Source: Symbiodinium natans
Lineage: Eukaryota > Sar > Dinophyceae > Suessiales > Symbiodiniaceae
Reading direction: 5' to 3'
Assembly (NCBI GenBank): GCA_905221605.1
Contig: CAJNDS010002374.1
Location: 310,001-374,000 of the forward strand
Length of the DNA: 64,000 nucleotides
How positions within the stretch are numbered: the stretch's first letter is position 1; each line of letters begins with the position of its first letter. The translations under genes were made by a program, and so were the position numbers. The notes under the pieces were generated by a model. The model was not told the origin of the DNA and searched no databases. It was given only the letters and a program-made list of their open reading frames with translations. Below are positions 14,201-20,829 of this stretch, piece by piece.

Positions 14201-16918
14201 CTGGAGGTCTCCGTGCTCGCCGAGGCCGAGGGCACGGAGAGCGGTGCGTCTGTGGACGTGGCACTGGCCACTCCCGAGCGGTCCCGGGCCGTTCAAGTCT
14301 GGTCCGTCCTCGGTGTCGCCGCGTACCTGTCCTACGGCGTGAAGAAGGTGGTGCCCATCGTGCACCAGGGCCTCGCCAGCATCACTGCACCGTGGCAGTG
14401 GCTCCTGCTGGTGGCCACGACTCTCAGCCTGCTAATGAGAGCCTTTCTTTTATTGTAGGTGTCACATATAGATATGATGAACATACAAATAGAAATAGAA
14501 ATAGATGCATGAACTTGCACGAGCACAAAGACGCGCGCACAAGGTACAGAATGGTATACTCGTTCGTGAGGCAAAAGCAAAAAAAGACTCAGTCTGACGG
14601 AAGCCGAGGCTGGGGTTCTTTGGCTTCGTGGAGGGCTACCGGGGCTTTCAGCAGGGCTTCTGCCCGCGAGTCGTCAGCCGCGCCTGGGCCGTGTCGGAGA
14701 AGTTCCCAGAGGTCTCAACAAGGACTCCCGGAGACGAAAGCATGAGGGAAGAGTGAGGGAAGTAGGAGGCATTTCCGTTTGCACTTGGCCGTGAGCAGCT
14801 CTGAGCTGATACAGCACGTGTGTAGGCCAGGCACCTCAGTCTCCAAAGCTCTATTGGGCGAAACAGAGTCTTGAACCTGAGCATTCCTTGCAAGGGACCT
14901 GCTGAAGCGGAACGTGGCCCGTCTCATGGGGAAAGACGTGCCTGAAGCTCCAAGAGCCACAGCCACGCTGTTACACAAGCTTTTCGCCCCAGCATTCTGC
15001 ATTGGCTATTTTCATGGCACGCGAAAGCGCGTGATCTCCAGCTGGTGTGTTACCACCACCATCTTCTTCGTGGTCGTCTTTGTGCGCAAGCTGCCCAACC
15101 CCTACCGTGCCATCCTGGATGCCTGGAGCTTAAGCCCGATAGATTCTCCACGGATTCTCTAAAGATTCTCTACGTTTTCTCTATAGATTCACTATATAGA
15201 TGCACTGTAGATGCTTTGCAGGGTTCGTACGGATTCTGAGATTCTGCCAGATTCTTCTTGAGGCCGGCGTCATCGTCGGCCTGCTCTGGGGCACGGTGTC
15301 CGTCCTACTCCTCTTTGCCCGGTCACTCCGCGCGGGCAAGCCTCCCAACTTCGACCCTTGCTTGCCAGCTGACACGCCCTACCACCCTTGAACCTGCTCT
15401 GAGACCTTTAGTTTTATCAATCATATTCATATATTCGCAATATATTGTTATGAATATTGTTGCTGCTCAGAGAAGTTTTTGTTGGGAGCCGGGCAAGAGC
15501 CCGGGCTGCGGCAACCTCACAGACACTTCGCCGGCGAAAACTTGCCGAAGGTCGCGTGGAAAAAGGATAAAGGCTGGGCGTGGCAATCGCACGTGCCCAG
15601 TGCCACCCAGCTCACACGATATACAAGGATGGCATCAACAAGCCCAAGTCAAGGGGCAAAGTGAATGTGTCAGCTGGAAGGTGGCCAGATTCGTTGGAGG
15701 CCCTGGCGCAGTTGCTGCTGGCAGAGGCGCGGCCCAAGATCCGGCATCCTCGCAATGCTCTTTGCAAAAAGAAGTCAGAGCTTCAGTGTGGGGGGGGGGG
15801 GGCGCCTGTCTTGTTTGAGTCGCGAGGTCCGGGCCGTGGAGCCGACGAAGCCGCTGCTGCTGGCCGGGCATTCCTTTGGAGCCACCGTTTGCCTGGAGAT
15901 GGCCAGGCAGGCCGAGGCCTGGTGCGTGACACCCCAAACAAGCACCTCAAGCACTTCAATCTCCAAGCTTCAGGCCAGCAAGCCTCTGAACTCTTTCTTC
16001 AGAGCGACCAATGTGGAAGAAAGCTCCAATATAAAATAAAATAAAAGCAAAGAAAATCTCGAAGCTCCTGACGCTGCAGGGTCACTGACCGGGAACCAAC
16101 CGGCCGCGAAAGCTTATTCTTAACAACAAGACAAACTGTTCGGCAAAAACCCCTAATTTCTGAGCGCCCCTCGCCATGAGATGTGGACTCGGTGTGGATC
16201 TGGTCGTCTCCTGTAGCTCGTAAAGCTCCGTAGCTCGTGTTGGTTTCAGCAGGTCAGTATTTAGAAGAAAATCCTTTCGGAGGCATCGGGCCAAGCCGTG
16301 GCGTTGGTGGCGCTTCTGGACCCCAGGACGCTGCTCCCTTTGGAGGGTGATGCAGGCGCACAAGAAACGAAGCAGGGGATTTGGGAGCCGTCTGAGTCTC
16401 CAAATTCTGGGGCCACGCTGTGATTGTGGACTTAAGAGGCGATGTCTTTGAGAGCGGCCTGCTGGACACCCTGGCGATGCTGTCTCAAAGCGTTGCGGAC
16501 GGGGCGCGCTACGCCGCGGTTGTCGAGGACCATCTCGCACGCCAGGTTCATGCTCTCCTCGAAGGGGTGGGGTCTTTTTTTTGGGGCTGGGTCTTAGAAG
16601 ATGTCACAATTTCTGAGAGGAAGCTTTGGCCTCAACTTCCGACGATCCGGAAGCTTTGCGCCAGCTCCTAGGCCCGCTCACGGAGAGTGCCCGCACATGT
16701 CTGCCCCTTCTGTACAGAGCACTCACAACATGTTTCCCGGAGCAGCGGCAGGCCCCGCAGCCTCTGCGCTGGAGCACGTCCATGAAACTTTTCGGTGGTA
16801 CGCTGGGCTCCTGACCAATGCCCGCCATCGCCCCAGACTTCCCAATCCACTGAGGTTTGGTACAGCCGGGGATGCGGTGTGCGTGTGTGATCAATTAAGC
16901 TCAGTGTCTCTCGCTCTC

Positions 16919-16975
<57 letters not shown>

Positions 16976-18088
16976 TTCTGTAAACTCTGTGTGACCATGC
17001 GCTGCTCTCGCAAATGCCCCAGGGCCGGACGACACGCCTCTGCAAGCCAGGCGACGGCACTTGCTTGAATTGCCCGCTTTTGCCCCCAGCGGCCCACGAA
17101 GCACTTCAGCGCTTCATCACTTCATCCCTTCTCAGACTTCTCATCCCCCTTGCCTGCTTGGCTTCCCTTTTCGCTTCCCTTTTGGCTTCCCTTTTGGCTG
17201 CCCTTTTTTTCTTTGGCAGTTCTGCGCCAGGCTGCTGTGGGTGCGGGCCGCGGAAGCCTGGCGCGACGCCGTCAGCTCCTTTGGCGCCCGGTGCGATGCC
17301 CAGCTCGAGCTGAGTTTGGAGTCTGAGGCAGACACAGACACACCAGCGAAGAAGATCGTGAGCCGTGTGCAGGCTCTGGCAAAATTTCGAAGGTTTGAGT
17401 TTGGAAGCGGGATAGGATACAGGGCTGTAATACAGGGGGATTGCCATGACACGTGAGCCGCAGCGAGTCACGGCGAGTCGATACTGCTTTTTTCGAAGGC
17501 GGCGGTCTTCCAGGAAGATGCCTCCGTGGCTGACCACCTGCGACTGATGGGGGCGAGCGGGGTGGCAGCGGCGGAGGCTCCGCCAAAAGGAGAGGTGAGG
17601 AGAGCGGGAGATTTAGAGATGCGATTTCAAGGGTGAGACTATCATTCTGAAGGAAGGATGTCTTGCAGAGGGGAAAAATGTGGGGGAGGGTAGAGAACTA
17701 GCCTAGCACACCAGGAACTCTATATACTACAGACATGTGGGAGTTCTTTGCCTTTTCTTGGGCGAGCGGAGGCCGCAGTCCCGGCTTCCGGGGACCACTT
17801 CGCGATGCTCCACGAGCCGCACGTCGTGCCGCTGGCGCTGCGGCCGATGCCCCAGCCATTTGTCGTGCAGCAACTTGGTACACTTTAAGATGAGAGAAAC
17901 TAGAGTAATTTACTCTAATTAGAGTAATATTAGCGTAATAGTAGAGTAATATTTCGAGTAATTAGAATCAGAGTGAACTGCAAGAGAAGGCTGGGGCCAG
18001 GCTCTCCCATCTCCTTGTCGTGTGAGGCTCTGCCACGCCATGGTGGAGGCCTCTGAGGTGGTTCAGGACGGGGCATCGCGAGTGTGCA
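320..18088 (+). CDS. Type I polyketide synthase, terminal reducing module (5' incomplete)
   Basis: Many short exons on one strand read, in order, as the structural KR half, enoylreductase, catalytic ketoreductase, acyl carrier protein and thioesterase of a modular PKS. This is the order of a fully reducing, chain-releasing last module. The enzyme would reduce the beta-keto group to a saturated methylene and release the chain by hydrolysis or lactonisation. No KS, AT or DH is visible, so the gene begins left of the window. Several introns can be placed exactly by protein continuity (for example 760-853, 2994-3074, 11602-11663, 11746-11846, 13731-13788, 15727-15826, 17843-18026). Most of these start with GC. 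Two unrelated same-strand genes lie inside its introns. The 3' end is uncertain: reading is good to about 18088, and a further exon near 18203 is possible. Domain identities are sure; exact exon edges are not. Confidence 0.85.
471..1560 (+). CDS. PKS structural (non-catalytic) ketoreductase subdomain exons
   Basis: Exons around 471-600, 695-759, 854-950, 1033-1130 and 1405-1560 read as the truncated Rossmann half that precedes ER in DH-psiKR-ER-KR modules. Visible anchors are [16 protein letters not shown] (compare the family LWLVTRGAQ), [13 protein letters not shown] (family APLWGLGR.LALE) and [11 protein letters not shown] (family LR..LPARGAL), which leads into the ER. The subdomain has no NADPH loop and is expected to play a scaffolding role. 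A (CT)n run at 795-849 directly precedes the 3' splice site at 853/854. The intron 760-853 is one of the few GT-AG introns here. The exon upstream of 471 (about 300-390) is plausible but unsure. Confidence 0.68.
795..849. repeat. (CT)n microsatellite at a 3' splice site
   Basis: A nearly pure CT run that ends three bases before the CAG acceptor at 851-853 of PKS intron 760-853, so it probably serves as the polypyrimidine tract. Confidence 0.85.
1608..4501 (+). CDS. PKS enoylreductase (ER) domain exons
   Basis: The MDR-type ER of a type I PKS, which reduces the enoyl-ACP double bond with NADPH. Pieces in order: [13 protein letters not shown] (about 1660), LNFRDVLN (about 1825) and [10 protein letters not shown] (1928), together matching the family V+[10 protein letters not shown]...G.YPG. 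Next come [12 protein letters not shown] (about 2250), [12 protein letters not shown] (about 2535), the vicinity of IFVTVEEAL (2680), then the cofactor loop [20 protein letters not shown] (2898-2993). These are followed by [21 protein letters not shown] (3256-3298), [14 protein letters not shown] (about 3480) and the C-terminal [16 protein letters not shown] and [12 protein letters not shown] (to about 4501). Intron 2994-3074 is GT-AG. All key ER motifs seem present, so the domain is probably active. Long introns (3.65-4.2 kb) separate the last exons. Confidence 0.88.
4612..11883 (+). CDS. PKS catalytic ketoreductase (KR) domain, split by a 5.8-kb intron
   Basis: A short-chain-dehydrogenase KR that reduces the beta-keto group with NADPH. 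The nucleotide loop [12 protein letters not shown] is at about 4625-4660, followed by [19 protein letters not shown] (about 4813), [15 protein letters not shown] (about 5118), [16 protein letters not shown] (about 5262) and [15 protein letters not shown] (to 5610). The catalytic Tyr is in [17 protein letters not shown] (Tyr codon 5679-5681). The domain resumes far downstream with VSVQWGPW (ending 11601), [19 protein letters not shown] (11664-11745) and [10 protein letters not shown] (from 11847), which are standard KR C-terminal blocks. The segment between about 5730 and 11570 is therefore an intron, and it holds an independent gene at 8840-10075. Introns 11602-11663 and 11746-11846 are GC-AG. 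Post-KR linker exons such as [12 protein letters not shown] lie near 11995. Confidence 0.86.
5611..5667 (+). other. 57-bp in-frame GC-AG mini-intron or KR insertion
   Basis: This segment begins GCCATG, ends CGCCAG, and falls exactly between FGAPG and QGNYAAAN of the KR active site, which are contiguous in homologous KRs. It is a multiple of three and has no stop, so it can be read through as 19 extra residues. Removing it restores the family sequence, so I favour an intron. Confidence 0.6.
5830..8839 (+). other. Left part of the large KR intron; no gene seen
   Basis: No exon of the PKS or of another recognisable family could be read here. Short open frames exist but show no family motif. The stretch is less GC-rich than the exons and has poly-G runs near 6618-6640. 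A few isolated phrases (about 6053-6110, 6342-6440) look codon-like but cannot be joined to anything. Confidence 0.5.
8840..10075 (+). CDS. Intronless 411-residue multi-pass membrane protein of unknown function
   Basis: A single uninterrupted ORF in a region where all other genes are cut into short exons. The product has a basic N-terminus and about four hydrophobic segments at residues 44-70, 103-126, 140-165 and 243-272. A charged stretch rich in R and E follows the third segment, and the C-terminal 130 residues are soluble and acidic. I do not recognise the family. A second in-frame Met (MVVKPGG, codon 8936) could be the true start, since it places the first membrane segment near the N-terminus. 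The ORF lies entirely inside the intron that splits the KR domain of the PKS, on the same strand. Lack of introns suggests an mRNA-derived (retroposed) copy, but I found no convincing spliced-leader relic or poly(A) remnant beside it. Confidence 0.7.
   Translation: MWAWEHLKGFFQKRKAKSTLVRKRLLWLVPLTMVVKPGGVEKYVGAISAGFIVLGILASTMGLQFPVLALEWLTINGETWDLGDNKKKWEHRFFKQPDQSRQIGGFLILLRAVANGSTLVYSAFILPERNPEENLNLSKYLLAWLEAPLAGLGALVCLYYLLKIFCKEEMDAGDCVMFAKFVRRLARFSALSSLPYANPAVLWGQLQGGIDDFHLRLQKQRDIGDEEFKENGNRVPSKDLYWIEILGLGYVVFSQMAYIALFACAAIGSVVVKTSQVNFVSAKAWHEWTPAELIQLASFINALSGLGLDPNLIGLVKVLRERYPGEAKKFGKSKDDELVDCWQVAVTDTFINVERAQNGHNKLRRSAIVVALSLDLTDCCNVMNEGEEGDEEAAWHGARSKSVTVKSRNTE
10442..10735. repeat. 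Mixed trinucleotide repeat (ACC)n, (CGACACCAC)n, (CTTCTG)n
   Basis: Runs of ACC/ATC triplets pass into CGACACCAC units and then CTTCTGCTTCTA units. The reading frames through it give low-complexity peptides and should not be called genes. Confidence 0.85.
10991..11215. repeat. Tandem repeat, about 85-89 bp, 2.7 copies
   Basis: The phrase CATGTTGCTGAA-TGACAC recurs at 10991, 11076 and 11165. The first two copies are followed by CGACAACATGCAA, a poly-C run and AGAAAGCATGT or a similar sequence. Confidence 0.8.
11244..11410. repeat. (CTA)n / (CGACTA)n / (GGACTA)n microsatellite
   Basis: A triplet-based simple repeat, first pure CTA, then interspersed with CGA and GGA triplets. Non-coding by context, as it lies in the KR intron. 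Confidence 0.85.
11803..11834. repeat. (CT)n tract before a 3' splice site
   Basis: The CT run is followed by GCCTTCTCCCAG, and the exon begins at 11847. The intron start (GC at 11746) and end are both fixed by KR protein continuity. Confidence 0.8.
12758..13243 (+). CDS. PKS acyl carrier protein (ACP) exons
   Basis: Three exons give a complete ACP. Helix I (12758-12890) includes [19 protein letters not shown]. The phosphopantetheine site is in [18 protein letters not shown] (Ser codon 13016-13018, in the family DSL motif). The last helix region is [17 protein letters not shown] (about 13190-13243; family LP.TL.FDYPT). The ACP would carry the growing chain on a 4'-phosphopantetheine arm for the preceding ER/KR and hand it to the thioesterase. 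It lies after KR and before TE, as expected. The attachment serine is intact. Confidence 0.86.
13685..18088 (+). CDS. PKS C-terminal thioesterase (TE) domain, split by a nested gene
   Basis: An alpha/beta-hydrolase type I TE that releases the chain. The entry strand [12 protein letters not shown] is at 13695-13730, and [19 protein letters not shown] follows from 13789 after a 58-bp GC-AG intron (13731-13788). The domain resumes with [13 protein letters not shown] (about 15685-15726) and, after GC-AG intron 15727-15826, [17 protein letters not shown]. The nucleophile Ser is at 15872-15874. Further exons near 16293 ([18 protein letters not shown]), 16425, 16633, 17232 and 17504 lead to [20 protein letters not shown], with the catalytic His codon at 17796-17798. 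After GC-AG intron 17843-18026 the chain continues as [14 protein letters not shown] different gene (14033-15391) lies within the intron between about 13850 and 15680. If intron 17843-18026 is not removed, translation stops at TAA 17886-17888. Confidence 0.86.
14033..15391 (+). CDS. Probable plastid-targeted membrane protein nested in the PKS thioesterase
   Basis: The start [14 protein letters not shown] is followed by a hydrophobic stretch ([13 protein letters not shown], residues about 16-28) and KAFTA, resembling a signal peptide plus an F-led transit peptide of dinoflagellate plastid proteins. The mature part has a membrane segment near [15 protein letters not shown] and another at [13 protein letters not shown]. 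Later exons give [16 protein letters not shown] (about 14612-14705), [10 protein letters not shown] (about 14905), [20 protein letters not shown] and, after a GC-AG intron at 15121-15262, [20 protein letters not shown]. The stop is TGA 15389-15391. About four membrane spans are predicted. The family is not recognised. It has its own introns, so it is not a simple retrocopy, yet it sits on the same strand within a TE intron of the PKS. Confidence 0.7.
16905..16972. repeat. (CT)n microsatellite in a TE intron
   Basis: A long CT run between thioesterase exons. Here the nearest acceptor is not immediately adjacent. Confidence 0.85.
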
Positions 18089-18148
18089 CCTGGACGGTCG
18101 GGGTGGCACTCCTTTCGGGTCTCTTCCACATCCCTCCCCCTTGTGAGT

Positions 18149-18178
18149 GCTGGTGTGTGTGTGTGTGTGTGTGTGTGC
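18149..18178. repeat. (GT)n microsatellite
   Basis: A short GT run just after the last sure PKS exon. A possible further exon (VIPLTPQTEPFLLRLFCW) begins after the CGCAG at about 18202, but I cannot tie it to a domain. Confidence 0.8.
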
Positions 18179-18534
18179 GTTTCTTTCGGTCACTCCGCAG
18201 GTCATCCCTCTCACGCCTCAGACCGAGCCTTTCCTGCTGCGCCTGTTTTGCTGGCCGGCCTCAGTCTCCACTTCTTCAACTTGTCCTGGGCCACTGCTTC
18301 GTGTCCGTTTCTTTTTTCTCTCTTTGTTGGTTTTTTGTGTTATATCTTTCTTTCTTTTTCGGGCCTTCAAGCTTCAAGCAGAAGGTGCCGCGGTACACCT
18401 CGGACTGCAGCTACTCCTCCGGGCCTTGTGCACCTGGCCCTGTCCACCATGCGCCGTTTCTGCCCAGTGTTCTCCAGCGTCTTCCTGTGCCCTGTTTGGG
18501 CCACCTCCAGGATTTTCCGTTGCCTGTCTCGGGT

Positions 18535-18820
18535 TGCCAGCAAAGCGAGCTCCAGGCGCAGCGACAAGGCTCAGTCCAAAGGAAGGGGGGCGAATGCCCA
18601 GAGAGACCGAGGTGAACAGCAGCGCCTCGCTTGAGACAGGCGACGGAAAAGCCTGGCCTCATTGCCTTGCAGCACAGGGGTTCGCAGCGAAAAGGCGCAG
18701 TCCAGCCCAGAGGAAGGGGCGAATGCCCAGAGAGTCCGAGTCCGAGTCAGCCACTTCGCCCTTTCCTTTGGACTGAGCCTTTTCGCTGCGACTAGCGCAG
18801 CTCGCTTTGCTGGCTAGCCT
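18535..18820. repeat. Inverted (foldback) repeat with internal duplication
   Basis: The left arm (about 18535-18592) contains CCAGCAAAGCGAGCT, GCAGCGA and AGGCTCAGTCCAAAGGAA. The right arm (about 18763-18820) is its imperfect reverse complement. Between them the phrase AAGGGGCGAATGCCCAGAGAG recurs in the same direction. It could form a hairpin or be a MITE-like element. It carries no transposase. Confidence 0.6.
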
Positions 18821-19429
18821 CAGTCCTTCCCCCTTTCTGTTTGTTCTCCTATTTCCCCCCCCGCCCGCCCACTTCTGGCCCAGACTAGCCGTCTCGGCTC
18901 CACACCCCGCACCTGGCACACTTCTGTTCGTCTCCCAGCAAGCTTGTGCCCACCCTGACCGCAGTCGGGGGAGGTTGATTCTACGGGGCGTGCCCGCGTG
19001 CGTCGGGCCGCCCTCTCGCATAGTGCCTTCGAGCGAATGAGGTTGCTTAGTTGCCCGCTTGGAAGCCCCCTACCCGCGGATGTTAAGTATCCCAGCGGGG
19101 GTGAGAAATTCCGCCAGGAAAGCCTGCAGTCCTGGGCGACCTGCCAGCCTCAGTTCACGCCTCGCAGTGCCCATGTCCGCAGCCTTTGGTTCGCCTTCGT
19201 TTGTCTTTCTCGCTCTCATCCCGCTGTTGGACCCCTGCTGCCATGCGAGTGTTTCGAAACTTCCCTGGCCCTTCGACCTGGTGGCTGCGGCTCCATCTCG
19301 TGCCTTCGTCGAAGTATGCCTGGCTGTGGTCTTTCGCTCCACCGCTTTCGTTAATGCCTCTTGGTTGGCTCCTCTGCCCGCCGCTCTCCGCGTATGGGGA
19401 GTTTACTGCTGTGGTGCCGTCTGTCGCGC

Positions 19430-20142
19430 TTCCTCCCTCCCTCCCTTCCCTCCCTTCCCTCCCTTCCCTCCCTTCCCTCCCTTCCCTCCCTTCCCTCCCT
19501 TCCCTCCCTTCCCTCCCTTCCCTCCCCTCCCTTCCCTCCCTTCCCTCCCTTCCCTCCCTTCCCGCCCTTCCTCCCTTCCCTCCCTCCTTCCCTCCCTTCC
19601 CCTCCCTTCCCTCCCTTCCCGCTCCCTTCCCCCTCCCTTCCCTCTCCCTTCCCTCTCCCTTCCCTTCTCCCTGCCCTCTCCTTCCCTCTCCCTCGCCCTT
19701 CCTCTCCCTTCCCTCCCGTCCCTCCCTTTCCCTCCCTTTCCCCCTCCCTTCCCTCCCGTCCCCCTCCCTTCCCCCTCCCTTCCCCCCTCCCTTCCCTCTC
19801 CCCTTCCCTTCCCCTCCCTTCCCTTCCCCCTTCCCTCCCTCCCTTCCCTCCCTCCCCCTTCCCTTCCCTCCCTCCCTTTCCCTCCCTTCCCTCCCTTCCC
19901 GCCCTTCCCTCCCTCCCCCCTTCCTCTCCCTCCCTCCCGCCCTTGCCCTCCTTCCCTCCCCCCCTCCCTTCCCTCCTTCCCTCCCTCCCTTTCCCTCCTT
20001 CCCCCCTCCCTCCCTTCCCTCCCTTCCCTCCCTTCCCTCCCTTCCCTCCCTTCCCTCCCTTCCCTCCCTTCCCTCCCTTTCCCTCCCTTCCCTCCCTTCC
20101 CTCCCTTCCCTCCCTTCCCTCCCTTCCCTCCCTTCCTCCCTT
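19430..20142. repeat. 0.7-kb homopyrimidine tract, (CCCTT)n/(CCCTTCCCTC)n
   Basis: Almost only C and T on the + strand, with very few G. The unit is mainly CCCTTCCCTC, with degenerate centre and regular ends. All reading frames are open and give Pro/Ser/Leu/Phe low-complexity peptides, which are artefacts. Such tracts can form triplex (H-DNA) structures. Confidence 0.9.
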
Positions 20143-20829
20143 GATGCGGCACTCTACCCAGGGCAGGGCTCCAAGATGTTTTCGCATGCTTTTGTCAATC
20201 CGACTGCAGAGCCCTGCGCAGGACGAAGTTGGGGCGTGAGAGGCTGAGGCGACCTTGGAAGCCAGTTTGATATCAGAAAAAGTGAGAAGAAGTGAAGAAG
20301 TGAGGAGAAGCGAAGTGGATTTTAAGTCGACCTGTCGTTGTTACGTGCCTGAAGACCGGGCTCTCGGCCCGGCTCGGCCGTTCCTCCTCTCCGTTCTCGT
20401 GCTCGCAAGCCGCAAGAAGCTCGTGCCTCGAATCTCGAAATTGCGGCCACCTGAGCCGTAGAGTTGCACAGAGCGCAGACAGTCCTCTGGGCTGCGCTTA
20501 GAAGGCGCTCCCGGAGGAGTCATCCGTTTTCCGTAATTCGAAGATAGGGAGACGTGCTGGCAAGAGATGGACAAAGGGGGGGAGATGGGAGGGCTGCGCG
20601 ATTGGCCTTTCTGAGAATGGAGATGCGACTCAGAACTGACTGCACACTGAGCCGCTTTAGTGACCTGTCGGAGTTTAGAAGCGGACGGTATTGTCGTATT
20701 GTTGTTGCACAATGCCCGGGGAAGTCCCCACTTGCCACTTGCCACGTGCTATATTCACTCCCACATACAGAGCCCTGTATGGGGAGAAGCTCCTTGTAGC
20801 TCTGAGCGCACTGTTTTTGCAGCGGTTCT

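Noticed and set aside
17784..17888. Stop codon TAA 17886-17888 as the end of the PKS
   Set aside because: A GC-AG intron at 17843-18026 joins LALR to LCHAMVEA, a natural helix after the catalytic His, so the stop is probably intronic; it remains the fallback end.
20149..20180. Phrase LYPGQGSKM resembling the start of a PKS acyltransferase
   Set aside because: No other AT motif (GHSxG or YASH-type) follows, and it directly abuts the satellite; treated as coincidence.
19059..20247. Open frames of 250-360 codons, Pro/Ser/Leu-rich (+) or Gly/Arg/Glu-rich (-)
   Set aside because: They are translations of the CCCTTCCCTC repeat; all frames are open because the tract lacks stop trinucleotides.
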